A DNA stretch of 64,000 nucleotides from Megalobrama amblycephala (GCF_018812025.1 NC_063066.1:2551692-2615691), one strand, 5' to 3'; shown: positions 33,471-46,813, numbered from the stretch's first letter. Numbers and translations are program-made. The notes: generated by a model from the letters alone, not told the origin.

Positions 33471-34413
33471 GAAAGTTGAAGGAATGTTCTGGGTTAAAGA
33501 ACTAGTGAAGCATCTGTTGCATGTACTATGGCTACTTTCCAAGGGTAAGTACATATATATGCATAACTATATATAAAGAAAGCCATGCTACTTGCTACAT
33601 CAAGAATAAATTTACTTAATGGGAGACTAAAGAGCTGTTAATGATACTGCTGTCTAATTTCCACTGTGATTCACAAGTGAAATCAGCCTAAGGTCTCCAA
33701 CATTTAAGGCAAAAATTGGACTAGGACAACACCTGTACAAAGAGCCATAAGGTGAAGGTCTTTCTGATAAGCGACACTTGTGTGGCTGTATTGATTCTAG
33801 ATTGCATTTTTTACACTTCTTTTGTTGCTATGTTACACAGAAGCAGTGATTAATGTGATCTTAGTAAGCAACTGTGTCTTTTGTTTGGTTTGAAGTTGGA
33901 CAGACACTCAAAGAATTAAAGAAACAAACTAGGCCTAAATGGCTGATCTAGATTGGACTTTTCGGGTATTGGGTGAGATGCTAAACATTTCCCTTAACAG
34001 TTAAGGTGTAATTGTGAAGTCTAAGTCTTCTTCTACTGATGTTGCATTTATCGGATAGTGTGTGGATTTTTATCTAAGTGCTCTTAAAACAGTTGATCAA
34101 TGAATCAATTTTGAACCTTTGCTCTTTTTATGAAAGCACTAAACCTGCTCACCGCTGGAGAATAGTGCCCTCTGGCAGATCTGCTCCTGCTTAATGTTAT
34201 GTGAATATTCCACCAGCCGGCAGGATTCACTTTTGCACCGCACTCAATAACGCACTAGCAATCCACGGGATCTTTACATGGGATATAGAAAAGTACTCAT
34301 CATGTAACAGTACTCTACTAAAGGAAAATAGAAAAAAGTGCTCACCAGAAAGGTTTTACTGTTTTGACACTGGAAAAGTATGGGAAACTTAAAAAATATG
34401 AAGTTACAGGGGC
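33471..34413. other. Intergenic, no gene
   Basis: No repeat family or coding region is recognised. 34150-34200 contains the AGTGCCCTCTGGCAG word common in fish repeats. Confidence 0.35.
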
Positions 34414-34680
34414 ATTGGAATGTGTTCACCCAAAAATGAAAATTCTGTCATTAATTATTTAAAAAAAAAAAATTAAAAATTATCTTTTTGATGAAATCCG
34501 AGAGATTTCTGTCCCTCCGTAGATATCTTTTAAAGGGAATGGGAGACGAGACTCTGATTGGTTTATTGCACGTTTTGCCCAAAACTACCACTTTCAAGCC
34601 CCAGAAAAATAGTTCCAAACAAACTGGCCTGATTTTGTTCACACCAATTTGTTCAGTGATTTTGCTTTTTTAGGAAGTAA
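34414..34680. repeat. Chimeric repeat: MITE end plus inverted 35-kb repeat piece
   Basis: 34414-34455 carries GTTCACCCAAAAATGAAAAT (MITE terminus). 34528-34590 carries AAAGGGAATGGGAGACGAGA and CTGATTGGTTTATTGCACG, the reverse complement of part of 35220-35285. Confidence 0.6.
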
Positions 34681-35039
34681 TATGTAACGTTACATTTACT
34701 TTTTCTCACCTGGGCTGGGCTTGCTTGTTTTGTAATAACACAAAAAAGCTTTATTTTTGGCAAATGCTAAAGGAAATGCAAATTCACAGAAATAAAAAAA
34801 AAAAAAAAAAAAGAAACACAAATGTGATGTTTAACCAGTAATTTTTGCTTATTAGTTTAGTTGAATTGGATCATCGAAGGTCAGCAGCAAAGACATTAGC
34901 TAATAAAGTGAGATTAAATACATAAAGTATATTTGTGTAATTTAACATATTTAATTAATTATTGCAGGTATGTGTAATATTTTAAATTTGCATTTCAGTG
35001 CTTTTATTCATTATGAGGAATACTGAATCTATTTTTGTG
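34681..35039. other. A+T-rich intergenic with poly-A tract
   Basis: Contains an uninterrupted A run at about 34794-34812. Nothing else recognised. Confidence 0.5.
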
Positions 35040-35585
35040 CAAGTGAGATGAGTAAATGCTCACATTTCGGTCCCTATTTTAACAATCTAAGCACTAAAGC
35101 GCATGTGCAGGTGCACTCAGGGCATGTCTGAATCCACTTTGCTAGTTTAACGATGGGAAAAATGGTCGGCGCGCCCAGCACATGGTCTAAAAGTGTTGTA
35201 TCTAGTCTTAATGAGTCATGGGTGAGTTTTGGGCAAAATGTGCAATAAACCAATCAGAGTCTCATCTCCCATTCCCTTTAAAAGCCAGTTGTGCACCCGG
35301 CTATAGGTGCGTATTACTAACACGCTCTTTAAATAACAAAAAAATACTGGGCCCTTGACTTTAGACCAATTTTTTGTTGGTCAATGGCGCAGTCGATTTC
35401 AGTTTCCTCAAAATAGCAACACGCCAACAATGCACCTGAACACACCTCGTTTTCAGACCAGCACACCCATGGGCAAACAGATGGACGCGAGTGCATTTGC
35501 TATTTAAACAACTTGGCGCAGGACATGAAAATGATATCTGCGTCAAGATGAAACTTGCAAAAAACACTCGCATTTCACAGCGCCT
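35040..35585. repeat. DNA-transposon-like repeat (GGTCGGCGCGCC)
   Basis: TCCCTATTTTAACAATCTAAG, AACGATGGGAAAAATGGTCG, GTGCAATAAACCAATCAGAG and TGGCGCAGTCGATTTC are diagnostic words of a widespread fish repeat (from memory). It is unusually C+G-rich for a MITE. Non-coding. Confidence 0.55.
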
Positions 35586-38486
35586 TTAAGCATCCTTTAA
35601 GCATGTGTGTCAATGTACACCTTCATCCGATTTCTCTCATTTTTGTTCACTCTTTCGCTATATAGTGAATAAGAAATAAGTGAGCATTTTTGGGCATTTA
35701 CAGAATGGCAGTGCTGGACAGTGAATACTGAAGTTTTTAAAAAAAACAGCTTCATGCCTCAATCACACTAGATTATGAGCATGCAAATTTCTCCTGACAC
35801 TGCAACGATCGTGACATGACGTCACGCTATGTGGCATATTTTTTAAAAACATGTATTCCAACAAATAATAATACATCCAAAATGTAAAAATATGCAATCT
35901 GCAATGGTGAAAACTGCAGTGAAATTCTCATGAGCTTGCATTTCCGGTCTCCCACATTCACATACGTATGAATGGAAGTCAGTGGAAGGAAAGTGTAGTG
36001 TGACTAGCAGAGACCTTTAGTCTCTGTGCATTAGATTCTCATCAGCTACATCAACCAGCCTGTATCATTTCCAAGTGTAAGTTTGCTAATACACGCATAT
36101 GAATTCAGTGCACATTGTATGTGTGTGAAAAGATGCACAGTACCGCATTCTTACACACACAAACACACATAGATAATTTCTATTTTTTTCATCTTCGCAC
36201 TGATATTCTTCATGTAGAATAATCTTAAATTGGATCTGCACTGTGAATTTTTTTTTAATTATCTGTGAAGCCTGGTCCTTTTGAGCAAAATAATTCTGGA
36301 GTTATGAAGCAGAAATCATGACCCTCATAGCTGCTGAGGTTCTATATCTCTGTGTGGTTTTAATGTTATCTCTTCCTGTAAGTGCTCGACGCTTCCTGAT
36401 CTTCAGCCAGAGTGTAAAGAAAGTTTGCTATTAATCTACTGTCCGCAGCACTGTTTGCATGCACTCGTCATGGCAGATGCATCGCTTTGGACAGAACCAC
36501 ATTTACATAAGAACTTAAGAGACATGTGATCAAGAAAAAGCCATGACAGTGTGTCACATTGTTAATAGATGTCATTTATTATTAATAAGGGTAGAGGCAA
36601 TTTCTACTTTTTGCAAATAACATTAGATGCTATATACACAGTGTAAATAGCAAATAAAATAAATAGTACATAGTGTTACTTAGAAGTTATTAAGACAGTG
36701 TATATAATGGCTGATACTATTCGGATCAGTGATTGGGAAAAGGTGGATTCAAACTCGGTTCTGTTTTGTCGAAAGATACATTGACTATTCTTAAAGGGGT
36801 ATTTCACCGCTGAGAAAAGGCTGTTGTTTTCCCTTTTGCCGAATAGGTAGGAAAACTTCAACACCCATAATGCACTGGGCATGTTGTCGTCCAAGGCCAC
36901 CCCCAACAGTCTGCTATGGATACACTTGACCAGAGTCAAAAAGCATCTTGCTTTAGTAGGAAATACTTCTTAGCAAACTTTTAGTCACAATGGTGTCGAC
37001 AATCTGCAAAACCTACATGTCTATAGTCAATATTTCAAGCTGGATGACCACAAACACAGTGTTTTATGCAAAATGGAGAGGACAAAATTGAAAGAAACTG
37101 TCAGTTACTTTTTTTGGGCGAAGTGCAATATTGTGACACATTACTTTTAAAAGTAACTTTCAACAAACACTGTTATGAATAATGACACATCCGATTTAAA
37201 TGCACAGACATTGAAACTGAAGTAGCGACAGATCATTTCTTCGGAATTATGACGTACATCCGAGTGTAGCGAATTATCAAAAAAAAGAAAAATGTAGGGC
37301 GGGTCTTTGTTCTGTGCATCAGTTGTTGATTGGATGTTGAGATGTGGGTGTGGCTCTCAAAAGCGGCAGATGAAGGAGGTTTAACAGGAATAAATGATTG
37401 GAGAAGACGTGCATACGTCACCAGAGAGTGAAAAGTCTGACGCTTTGACATTCTGATTAAACATTACGAGGTCAGAACGTTAAAATAATGCATGGATGAA
37501 TTATTCACAGCAAGAGCTGAAGTTCTGAAGAATGTTCAACAGAAGCGCAACCCTTGCAATGCATGCAAACATTTGCGTCTGCATACTCGCCTAAAGCAAA
37601 GCATGCTCTGATCATTGTACAGCCCGTTTTGTTGATTTTTTCTCAGCCGGTGTCAGACACTGACAAAGCTTCAGCGCTCTCCTGTTGTGCTTATGGCTCA
37701 GTGCCACCTGCTCGTGGCACCTCCTCCATAATGCTGAGAAAAGCCTTGCCAAAGTAAGAGAAATGAGATTCCTTTTTTCCATTTATATAATGTTGATAGC
37801 GAGTAAAAAGAGAAAACATTCTCTACAGATAGAAGATACACGCGGAGGCCGATAAGGGAGCGCCGGGCCAGGACACGGTGGCGCTGTAACTATTTCATCT
37901 TCCATGGTAACTTAAACAGCAGACAAAAGCCTTCACACTCCAGGGCCCTCTGCCAGCATGCCAAGATTGACTGGGATTGTAATAATTCATAGACTTTGGG
38001 GCTTGACTCTCCAGAGGTGAGCGACTGCATTAAGCTCTGATGAAATGGCCACTTGGCCTCCATGTGTGCCGCATGTGGTCAGTTCAGCCACGCAGTGACC
38101 TGAGGCTGAACAGAAGATCTGGGTGGTGTGAATGTCACCCGGCCGGCTCAATGGGAGAACTGAACGCATGAGCTCACATTGAGTTGTGTGACTCGGGCAT
38201 GACATCGGAAAAGCATGTAAAATTGCGCTAAAGATGCTCTCGTCCTTGAATTAAGCTGCTTGTGCCACATTGAACAGAGAACACAAGATGAAACAACAGC
38301 CACCTTTAAACCGTTAACCATGACCGTTGGATATTTGTGGTTTAACAAATCATGTCTGCCTAACATTTCAACATAAATTAAAAGAAAATAAATCCTATTG
38401 ACCATTATGACAATTAACCACATTTTAAATTCTCATTATTCTCAATAATGATTCTTATGAATGTTATACAAAGATGCATCCACCAA
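35586..38486. other. Intergenic, mixed old repeats and unique blocks
   Basis: No gene. 35755-36005 (TCAATCACACTAGATTATGA to GGAAAGTGTAGTGTGACTAG) looks like a short inverted-repeat element. 36790-36930 starts AAAGGGGTATTTCACCGCTG, a MITE-like end. 37820-38215 is unique-looking and composition-balanced (CGGTGGCGCTGTAACTATTT). Short frames here match nothing. Confidence 0.35.
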
Positions 38487-39024
38487 GGCTGTGTTCGAAA
38501 TCAACCCCTCATTCACTGTTCCCTACATCAGTTCACTAATATAGTTCACTTGAAGGAATGAGTGAATTCGGATACAGTGCGCCATTGCCACTTTTACATA
38601 GTTTGTGCTTTGCTGTTTAATAATCATTTGAAACTTAGAAAACTGGCAGTACTGAACACTGTCATGGAAACTAGCATGTATAAACCTTAATTAAACAATT
38701 TAAGAATCAATCGAAAATGAATTTATACCTGTATGACATTACGCTGTAGCCACATTGGACCAGCTTTTTAGAAAATAATTCAGCTGCAGGCGCCATCTTC
38801 TGGTCAGATGCAGGAATTAATCTGGCGTGCCACTCTCACAGTGCATTATGGGTATTCTCTTGCTGTTGAGTGTACATCAGTTGTGCACTCTTTATTGCGG
38901 TGCATTGTGGGATTGAATGAGTGCACTCGATAACGTCCACTATGGTTTCGGACAACACTACAAATGGCTGTTCCCTCAAATAGTGCCCTATTTGAGGGTA
39001 TAAGGAGTGATTTAGGACACAGCC
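38487..39024. mobile_element. MITE with GGCTGTGTTCGAAATC ends
   Basis: The left end GGCTGTGTTCGAAATC and the reverse complement of the right end (GGCTGTGTCCTAAATC) are inverted repeats. The flanking CAA at 38484-38486 and 39025-39027 is a possible 3-bp target duplication, as made by Harbinger-type transposases, but 3 bp can match by chance. The body contains AGTTCACTTGAAGGAATGAG. Non-coding, 538 bp. Confidence 0.6.
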
Positions 39025-39027
39025 CAA

Positions 39028-40520
39028 GTCCAGACCAAGACCAGTGTGTGTTAAAGCCAAGTCCAGACCAGTGTTACTCAAATTCATCTAAAATTCATGT
39101 TGCAATCAGGCATCAATCAAATAAAATCACTAAGAACAAAATTCATCTTTGCACAGAAGCTGCATCTGAATCATTACAATTAAGAGCATAAATATTGAAG
39201 AGATTAATGTTTTAAACGTAACATTTTGTTATTGAACGTTTGTAAAAAATCAATACCACATTTGGTCTCCACACCGTTCTCGAGTATAAAGATGTATTAA
39301 AGACAGTAAAACAAATACTTTACTATTTTTTTTATTTACTGCATTGAAGTAATGAGAATTAGATATTTTCCCCCACAATAATAAAAAATGGGAGTAAAAT
39401 GTCATGAAAATGTAAATCAATCGAAACACTATAATTGCAAATAAAGCAAGAAATGTTAATGGTCTGGAAAAAAAAAATGTTTATTTCAAGGCTTGTGCTT
39501 AATTGTATAGTTTTGCAGATTATGTATAAACTTCTTCACTAACTAAACTAAAAATTATTTTTATTTTTATTATGGACTGGTTTGAGGTTTTAGTAATTGC
39601 ATGCTTTTATTTCGGGACTTGCATCTGACACACATCCACTGACCCTCCCTGTCCTTCAGGGTGCAAAAAGAGATTGAGTGTGCATAGTTATGCAAAAACA
39701 CTACGGCAAATGTGCGTAATGAGGTAAAATGAGAAAACCTTTAACATGAAATTGTAAACCCAGGGACCATTGAAGACATAGCGTCTGCCTGCCCGCAAAC
39801 CTTCCCACAATCCCCCACCTTATCATCATTAGCCACTGGATACAGATACAAAATAAGTAGCCCTTACAGTGGGCCATTAAAGTGTCATTTGGGCAACTGT
39901 GCATGAAGAGCCCCAGATAACACGCAGTGCTGATGCAGATCCAAGTTTTTGAATCATAGCCTCATATACAGCGCTTAAATCACACTGCACACTAAAGCAG
40001 TCAAGGGTTTCATTAAAGAGCGAGTCACTCAGCAAGACAAATACTTTCAGAACGGAGGGAGGCGACACGTCAACACAAGCACAGACAAACTTACTGAGGG
40101 ACACAAATGTGTTTTAGCTTTTGTTGCATTTGATAACAATCAACGTAAAACTGTTTTCTCTCAGTTTGAAGGTGATGCAACTTTTCTGTTAAATGATTTA
40201 TTCTAACCCGTCTCACTGTAATATGCTGAGACTTATATGTAGCCTGTTTGTATTTTGACATCTTAAAAAGAGTGACACACATTCAAGTAGATGGATTGGT
40301 TTTTCACGGCTAACTTGCTCCGCAAACCAATCAGCTGTGAGAAAAACATCTGATGCAATAAAGCCACACCCCCTTTATTTCTTGCGCCACATAAAAGCAG
40401 TTCACAGTAAATGCATGTTAGAAACAAAACTGTAATTATTTATTATATTTATTTGATATGAATTATATAATATCCTTAATGCATTAAATTTAATTTAAAT
40501 ATATTTTAATGTAATTTAAA
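39028..40520. other. Intergenic, no gene
   Basis: 39200-39600 is A+T-rich. 39690-40090 is composition-balanced and unique-looking. 40280-40400 (CACGGCTAACTTGC, AACCAATCAGCTGTGAG) may be repeat-derived. No coding signature. Confidence 0.35.
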
Positions 40521-41040
40521 GGGGACATATCATGAAAATCGGACTTTTTCCATGTTTAAGTGCTATAATCGGTGCATCTACCAACCCAGAAAACGTGAAA
40601 AAGGACAACCTAGTAACTTTGTTTTGGCAAGCCTTTCTCTGCTGTCGCTTAGATTTTGCATGTGTGACATAGGAAGGGGATCTTGTTATAATATTATGAT
40701 ATTATAATCGCTTAGTCTCTCCATCAGTGTCGACTCCGGTTTGAACAATGTAAGGCTGAACACTTTCGTGATTTTGTCTGCGTGAGATTCTCCAGCTTTG
40801 TTGTTGTTGAGATGTTAAAGCTCCGCCCTCTTCTGGAAAGGGGGCGGGAGCAGCAGCTCATTTGCATTTAAAGGGACACACACAAAAACGGCGTGTTTTT
40901 GCTCACACCCAAATAGGGGCAAATTTGACAAGCTATAATAAATGATCTGTGGGGGATTTTGAGCTGAAACTTCACAGACACATTCTGGAGACACCAGAGA
41001 CTTATATTACATCTTGTGAAAAGGGGAATAATAGGTCCCC
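40521..41040. mobile_element. MITE with GGGGACATATCATG ends
   Basis: The left end GGGGACATATCATGAAAA pairs with the right end GGGGAATAATAGGTCCCC (reverse complement GGGGACCTATTATTCCCC). The body contains the words TAAAGCTCCGCCC and CTCATTTGCATTTAAAGGGA, which are characteristic of a common fish repeat. No clear target duplication. Non-coding, 520 bp. Confidence 0.7.
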
Positions 41041-42980
41041 ATTAAATTAAATATATTTAATTTAAATTGCATGTAAATATATACATATAAATGCAAGATT
41101 TAGAATATATAAAGCTTTTAAAACTGCTAAACTTACATGAAACTATATAAATCAGTTGATTCACTTGCATTGATATTTTCTTTCCACTGCTTTCTCAAAC
41201 CGTGTTTTTTTCCTGCCTTGTACATGCATTTCAATTCAAGACATTTTTCATAACAATATCTTAATCTTTTAGCAGAATTATGACACACTTTCAGGTTAAC
41301 CATTCTGATTTAACAGAACATTTATAGCGAGCATCATGAACCCACCGAATGTGATCTAAACCGATTTTTTTGTTTTTGTTTCATTAACTCTAAACCTACT
41401 CTGAAACTCAGAGTTTGTTCAACCAGCTTTGTGTAACAGGTCAAATTGGGAGTGTTTGGGAAAACATGTTTGAAAACAATCATTATATTTAGTCAGTTCC
41501 ACCTGGAACCACTAGGGGCACAGAAATCCTACACTGCAGCTTTAAGAGGTGCGATACATGAATGATTATAGTTTTGTTCTGAGTCGGCATGAGAAATCAC
41601 ATCCCGAGTGAAAGCCTGATGCTTAAGTGCAGATTTTTGCAGCCTATTTCACATGTAGGCCAGTGGCCAGAGCACCACTTCCGATCGTTCTTTATCATTA
41701 TCATTTTATAGGCCAAAAAATATGATATTCCTCCCCCAAAGCGTGTGAAGGGGAGATACAGATTATGAATAGTGTCGTCGGGCTTAATAAACAGCTTTGG
41801 CTGACACAATCTGCAGCATGTTGTGACCCGCTCTACATCTGTAAGAGCCATACATTCAGCGCAGGCTTGTCCACACGCCAATGCATTAAATACATCAGAG
41901 CGCAGAGATAGCATCGCTTATAGTGCTCGTTCCTGATGTGTTGCCTGTCGGCATGGTAACATCTCCCTGAACAGCCTCCCACCGGCAAGTTTTTTAAACA
42001 CACTAAATCAGTCCTTGAAAGAAGTATATATATTTGCTGATAACCCCTTCTCCAAAAAAGTATTCATTGAAATGATATAATAACTGACATGGACTGTGTA
42101 AAAAAGCCAATTTGATAAATAAAGTATTTGCAAGTTCCTTTTTTTGACATGGGCTTTTATGACGGGAAGAATTTAAGCATCCCGAAAGGCCAAGTAAAAT
42201 TGGATGCCAAAAAACTCTAAGCTCGTGTGTCTAAAAAGAAATTCAATTAAATGGGATTTTAGCGTTGTGAATGCATGAGAGTCTTTGCGCAGCTGATAAG
42301 GGCCTCACCGCGCTAAGACCACCTTTATGCCAGCAAACGATCTGTTCCCTCTAAACGTGTAATCCTTACTCGCAGCACAATATGGATAGCTGAAATATCA
42401 ATGCGCCGGGGAACCAATTTAAACATATTGAATCAAGTGCGGGGACAGTTGAGGATGGACTTCCTGTGGCTTAGAGAACAGCCACACGAGCTTTAACGTC
42501 TCTCGCTGAATAGAGCTGAAGCCTTGATAATGGTCCATGTCCCACTAGTGGCAAACAGCCTGTATTATTCCCCTCAATGGAGGGTTTTGTATTGTCCTTC
42601 ATTCTCCAAGGCAAGTGCCGGTTAAGGAAAACTTGAAATTCCCTTTGAACATCCCAGCGAATGTGTCTGAGGATCAAACGCTATCAGCCAAACGCTCTTT
42701 CAGAGATGAACATGAAATTTGGGTGGTTTTAAAATGGCAAAGAACTGATTTACAATGATACGCATAATTGAAAGACATTGCATTGGACACGAGAGGGTGT
42801 CGGTGTTTAATGCCATCAAGTCAGTGGGAAAATATATTTCCCTCACAATTCTCTGTAGCAGCATGAGAATGACAAAATGCACAGATAAAGCATTACTTAA
42901 ATTTTTTGCCCATATTAAAATTCACTTGAACCCACATCACATTGTAATGACTTCTGAATGTGCAGTGTGTTACTTTTACC
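41041..42980. other. Intergenic with unique-looking blocks
   Basis: No gene. 41590-42000 and 42290-42720 are repeat-poor, composition-balanced blocks (ATCAATGCGCCGGGGAACCA, TCTCGCTGAATAGAGCTGAA) and could be conserved noncoding elements. Frames of 60-105 codons match nothing known. Confidence 0.3.
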
Positions 42981-43319
42981 TACATATGGTCCCTCTCTAT
43001 ATAGTTAAAGTAACACTAAAGCAGAGTTCAAGTTAATGAGATAATTAAGCGATTAATTAAGTGATGACTGAGCATTAGTGATGAACACCTGCTGCTAACA
43101 AGCAGAATCACTGAAGAAAAGAGAAACACAAGAACTACAACTGACTTCAGCCACTTCCTTGTAGTTCTTGTGTTTTTTCTTCTTCAGCGATTCTGCTTGT
43201 TAGCAGCAGGTGTTCATCACTAATGCTCATTCATCACTTAATTAATCGCTTAATTATCTCATTAACTTGAACTCTGCTTTAGTGTTACTTTAACACTACT
43301 TAGAGAGGGACCATATGTA
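42981..43319. mobile_element. Foldback MITE, near-perfect hairpin
   Basis: The left arm 42981-43140 and the right arm 43159-43319 are near-perfect inverted repeats of about 160 bp separated by an 18-bp loop. Both carry ACATATGGTCCCTCTCTA, GTAACACTAAAGCAGAGTT, TGATGAACACCTGCTGCTAA and AACACAAGAACTACAA (or complements). Non-coding. Single arms of the same family occur at 19880-20060 and in the centre of 3599-4151. Confidence 0.9.
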
Positions 43320-43371
43320 CATATGCAAAGGCAACATGCCTCATTTTTGTTTAGTTTAACTTGATATACTA

Positions 43372-45295
43372 AAATAACTAGAACCAAAATAAAAAATTAA
43401 TAAAACTATATAGACATATTTTTAAAAAAAAATGACAAAAAACAACAAAATTACTAAAATTATAACTAAAATGAAAACAGAAAACAGAAATAACTAGAAC
43501 TAAAATAAAAAAATAATAAAACTATATAGACATATTTAAAAAAATGACAAAAACAACAAAATTACTAAAATGATAACTAAAATGAAAACAGAAAACAGAA
43601 ATAACTAGAACTAAAATAAAAAAAATAATAAAACTATATAGACATATTTAAAAAAAATGACAAAAACAACAAAATTACTAAAATGATAACTAAAATGAAA
43701 ACAGAAAACAGAAATAACTAGAACTAAAATAAAAAAATAATAAAAACTATATAGACATATTTAAAAAAAATGACAAAAACAACAAAATTACTAAAATGAT
43801 AACTAAAATGAAAACAGAAAACAGAAATAACTAGAACTAAAATAAAAAATAATAAAACTATATAGACATATTTTTAAAAAAAATGACAAAAAACAACAAA
43901 ATTACTAAAATTATAACTAAAATGAAAACAGAAAACAGAAATAACTAGAACTAAAATAAAAAATAATAAAACTATATAGACATATTTTTAAAAAAAGACA
44001 AAAAACAACAAAATTACTAAAATGATAACTAAAATGAAAACAGAAAACAGAAATAACTAGAACTAAAATAAAAAAAATAATAAAAACTATATAGACATAT
44101 TTAAAAAAAAATGACAAAAACAACAAAATTACTAAAATTATAACTAAAATGAAAACAGAAAACAGAAATAACTAGAACTAAAATAAAAAATAATAAAACT
44201 ATATAGACATTTTTTAAAAAAATGACAAAAAACAACAAAATTACTAAAATTATAACTAAAATGAAAACAGAAAACAGAAATAACTAGAACTAAAATAAAA
44301 AATAATAAAACTATATAGACATATTTTTTAAAAAAAATGACAAAAAACAACAAAATTACTAAAATTATAACTAAAATGAAAACAGAAAACAGAAATAACT
44401 AGAACTAAAATAAAAAATAATAAAACTATATAGACATATTTTAAAAAAAAAGACAAAAAACAACAAAATTACTAAAATTATAACTAAAATGAAAACAAAA
44501 AACAGAAATAACTAGAACTAAAATAAAAAAATATTAAAACTATATAGACATATTTAAAAAAAATGACAAAAACAACAAAATTACTAAAATGATAACTAAA
44601 ATGACAACAGAAAACAGAAATAACTAGAACTAAAATAAAAAAATATTAAAACTATATAGACATATTTAAAAAAAAATGACAAAAACAACAAAATTACTAA
44701 AATGATAACTAAAATGACAACAGAAAACAGAAATAACTAGAACTAAAATAAAAAAATAATAAAACTATATAGACATTTAAAAAAAGACAAAAACAACAAA
44801 ATTACTAAAATGATAACTAAAATGAAAACAGAAAACAGAAATAACTAGAACTAAAATAAAAAATAATAAAACTATATAGACATTTTTAAAAAAAGACAAA
44901 AAACAACAAAATTACTAAAATGATAACTAAAATGAAAACAGAAAACAGAAATAACTAGAACTAAAATAAAAAATAATAAAACTATATAGACATATTTTTA
45001 AAAAAAGACAAAAAACAACAAAATTACTAAAATTATAACTAAAATGAAAACAGAAAACAGAAATAACTAGAACTAAAATAAAAAATAATAAAACTATATA
45101 GACATATTTTTAAAAAAAGACAAAAAACAACTAAATTACTAAAATTATAACTAAAATGAAAACAGAAAACAGAAATAACTAGAACTAAAATAAAAAATAA
45201 TAAAACTATATAGACATATTTTAAAAAAATGACAAAAAACAACAAAATTACTAAAATTATAACTAAAATGAAAACAGAAAACATTAAAATAAAAA
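43372..45295. repeat. A-rich satellite, ~112-bp unit, ~17 copies
   Basis: Each unit contains AACTAGAACTAAAATAAAA, ACTATATAGACATATTT, a variable A run, GACAAAAACAACAAAATTAC and ACTAAAATGAAAACAGAAAA. Seventeen ACTATATAGACAT marks between about 43407 and 45205 give a mean period near 112 bp. Length differences come from the A runs. The array directly follows the hairpin at 42981-43319 by about 50 bp. Minus-strand frames of 69-81 codons are array by-products. Confidence 0.95.
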
Positions 45296-45299
45296 ACTA

Positions 45300-45865
45300 A
45301 TTCTAAATCCTAATAAAAACTATAATAGAATGTTGATGATACTAGAAGGTAAAGCATGCGTCACATCTGTTTCATGTTCATGTTTTCATGTCTTTTTTCT
45401 CATAGTCATGTGATCTTTTCATGTGCTTCCTTTGCTTCATGTCTTTTGTTCTGATTGGTTCATTGTTTGATTGCTTTCAGGTGTTCCTTGTTAGTGATTA
45501 TGTTGTGTTAACGGCATGTGGTAATTACTGTTATTTCTGGGAATTATCAATATCAACGCACCAATGAATCTGCAGCGGTCAGGTGGTACAAGCAGGTACC
45601 ACTTTTTACAAGTTGAAATCTCATAATTATGGTAATTATGACATGGTGTGAATGCACCTTTAGTCCTTGTGTATTTACACCCTCATGTTTCTTTGACATG
45701 TATTGCTTTTGTCAACCTGAGTCTCTTGTTTGTCAAGTCAATTCTTTGTTTATTTTTGTATGTTTATGGGATAATAAACTGCACTTGGGTTCAATCAACA
45801 GTGGATATTATGTGACTGTGTCATTTTTACACTACAATCAGAACTGCAAAAAAACAGACTTCTGA
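45300..45865. mobile_element. Possible degenerate solo LTR
   Basis: CATGTGCTTCCTTTGC, TCTGATTGGTTCATTGTTTG, TTTCAGGTGTTCCTTG, GTCAACCTGAGTCTCTTG and GGATAATAAACTGCACTTGG follow the order seen in fish gypsy LTRs, with a polyadenylation-like AATAAA near the end. A block at about 45507-45660 may be a further insertion. No partner LTR is present. Confidence 0.3.
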
Positions 45866-46214
45866 AACGTCTTTCTGAGGGAATCAAAAACTTACAGTTT
45901 TGTAAGTATTTTAACACTGAAAAACCACATATTTCAGCTCTGAAGCAATATTTTGAATTCTTTACATATATACGGACAGCATCACATTGCCAGTTAACAT
46001 CGGAAATAATTGTGGCATATTCTTGATACGTCTCAGTGAGTTGCTGCCTTTTACTGATGTCGAAAAAAGAGTTGGAAATATATTATTCATATTACATATT
46101 ATTCACAGCCATCTGGCATTTTCTTCATGTTTGAAGCTCCTTGAGAGCCTGAAAACTCTGTGAATCGAGATTAATCTCATTCAGCAGACAGGAAAGCATC
46201 TGCAATACAACACA

Positions 46215-46611
46215 AGTAAGAACTTTGGGCCTCTTCGGTCAGAACTGACCAAAAAATTGTACGTTTTGAATTTTTTTAAATTTTTGCTTCATCGGAATTG
46301 GATGACATTTGGTGACTTTTGTCGCATTAGCTATGTGAACGCACAAAATAATCATGGACATGATTACGATATTAAAGAGTTGAAAAATGAAAAGTAACAC
46401 TTGGTACCTTCACAGTTCAAAAATGACTGACATAGGAAATGAATGGAACAATTTTTTTTGCTTCATCGGAATGGGATGACACTTGGTTATTTTTGTCGCA
46501 TTAGCTATGTGAACACACAAAAACATCATAGACATGATGCATTTATTGCATTTACTGAAAAATAACTTAAAATAAAAATGAAATAGCTCACAAAAATTGT
46601 ATAAATATTGC
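46215..46611. repeat. Tandemly duplicated ~185-bp repeat, LTR target
   Basis: TTGCTTCATCGGAATTGGATGA...TCGCATTAGCTATGTGAAC at about 46287 and again at about 46460 mark a duplicated unit. The same repeat seems to continue at 50299-50420 (GGTCACTTTTGACCACAAAG) beyond the LTR element. Confidence 0.6.
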
Positions 46612-46781
46612 ATAGTTGTCACGATCACCTGTGAGAGTGCCCTTCAGCCTTTAGAGGGCACTCCGTCCCGGACTGTCATTTCCACCTGTTTCATGGACTA
46701 CATTCCCCATACACACTTCCCGGACTAATCACCACTCATCATTGCACCCAGCTGTTTTGTATCACCTCATCAGTGTCTGTC

Positions 46782-46789
46782 TATTTATA
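46782..46789 (+). promoter_or_regulatory. TATA-like box in 5' LTR
   Basis: TATTTATA lies about 30 bases upstream of the stretch that matches the primer site, which is the expected spacing to an RNA polymerase II start. The copy in the 3' LTR is at 50051-50058. Confidence 0.6.
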
Positions 46790-46813
46790 CCTGGTTTGTT
46801 GCTGTCTGGATTT

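Noticed and set aside
43917..45284. Hydrophobic 69-81-codon minus-strand frames
   Set aside because: They are translations of the A-rich 112-bp satellite and recur with its period.
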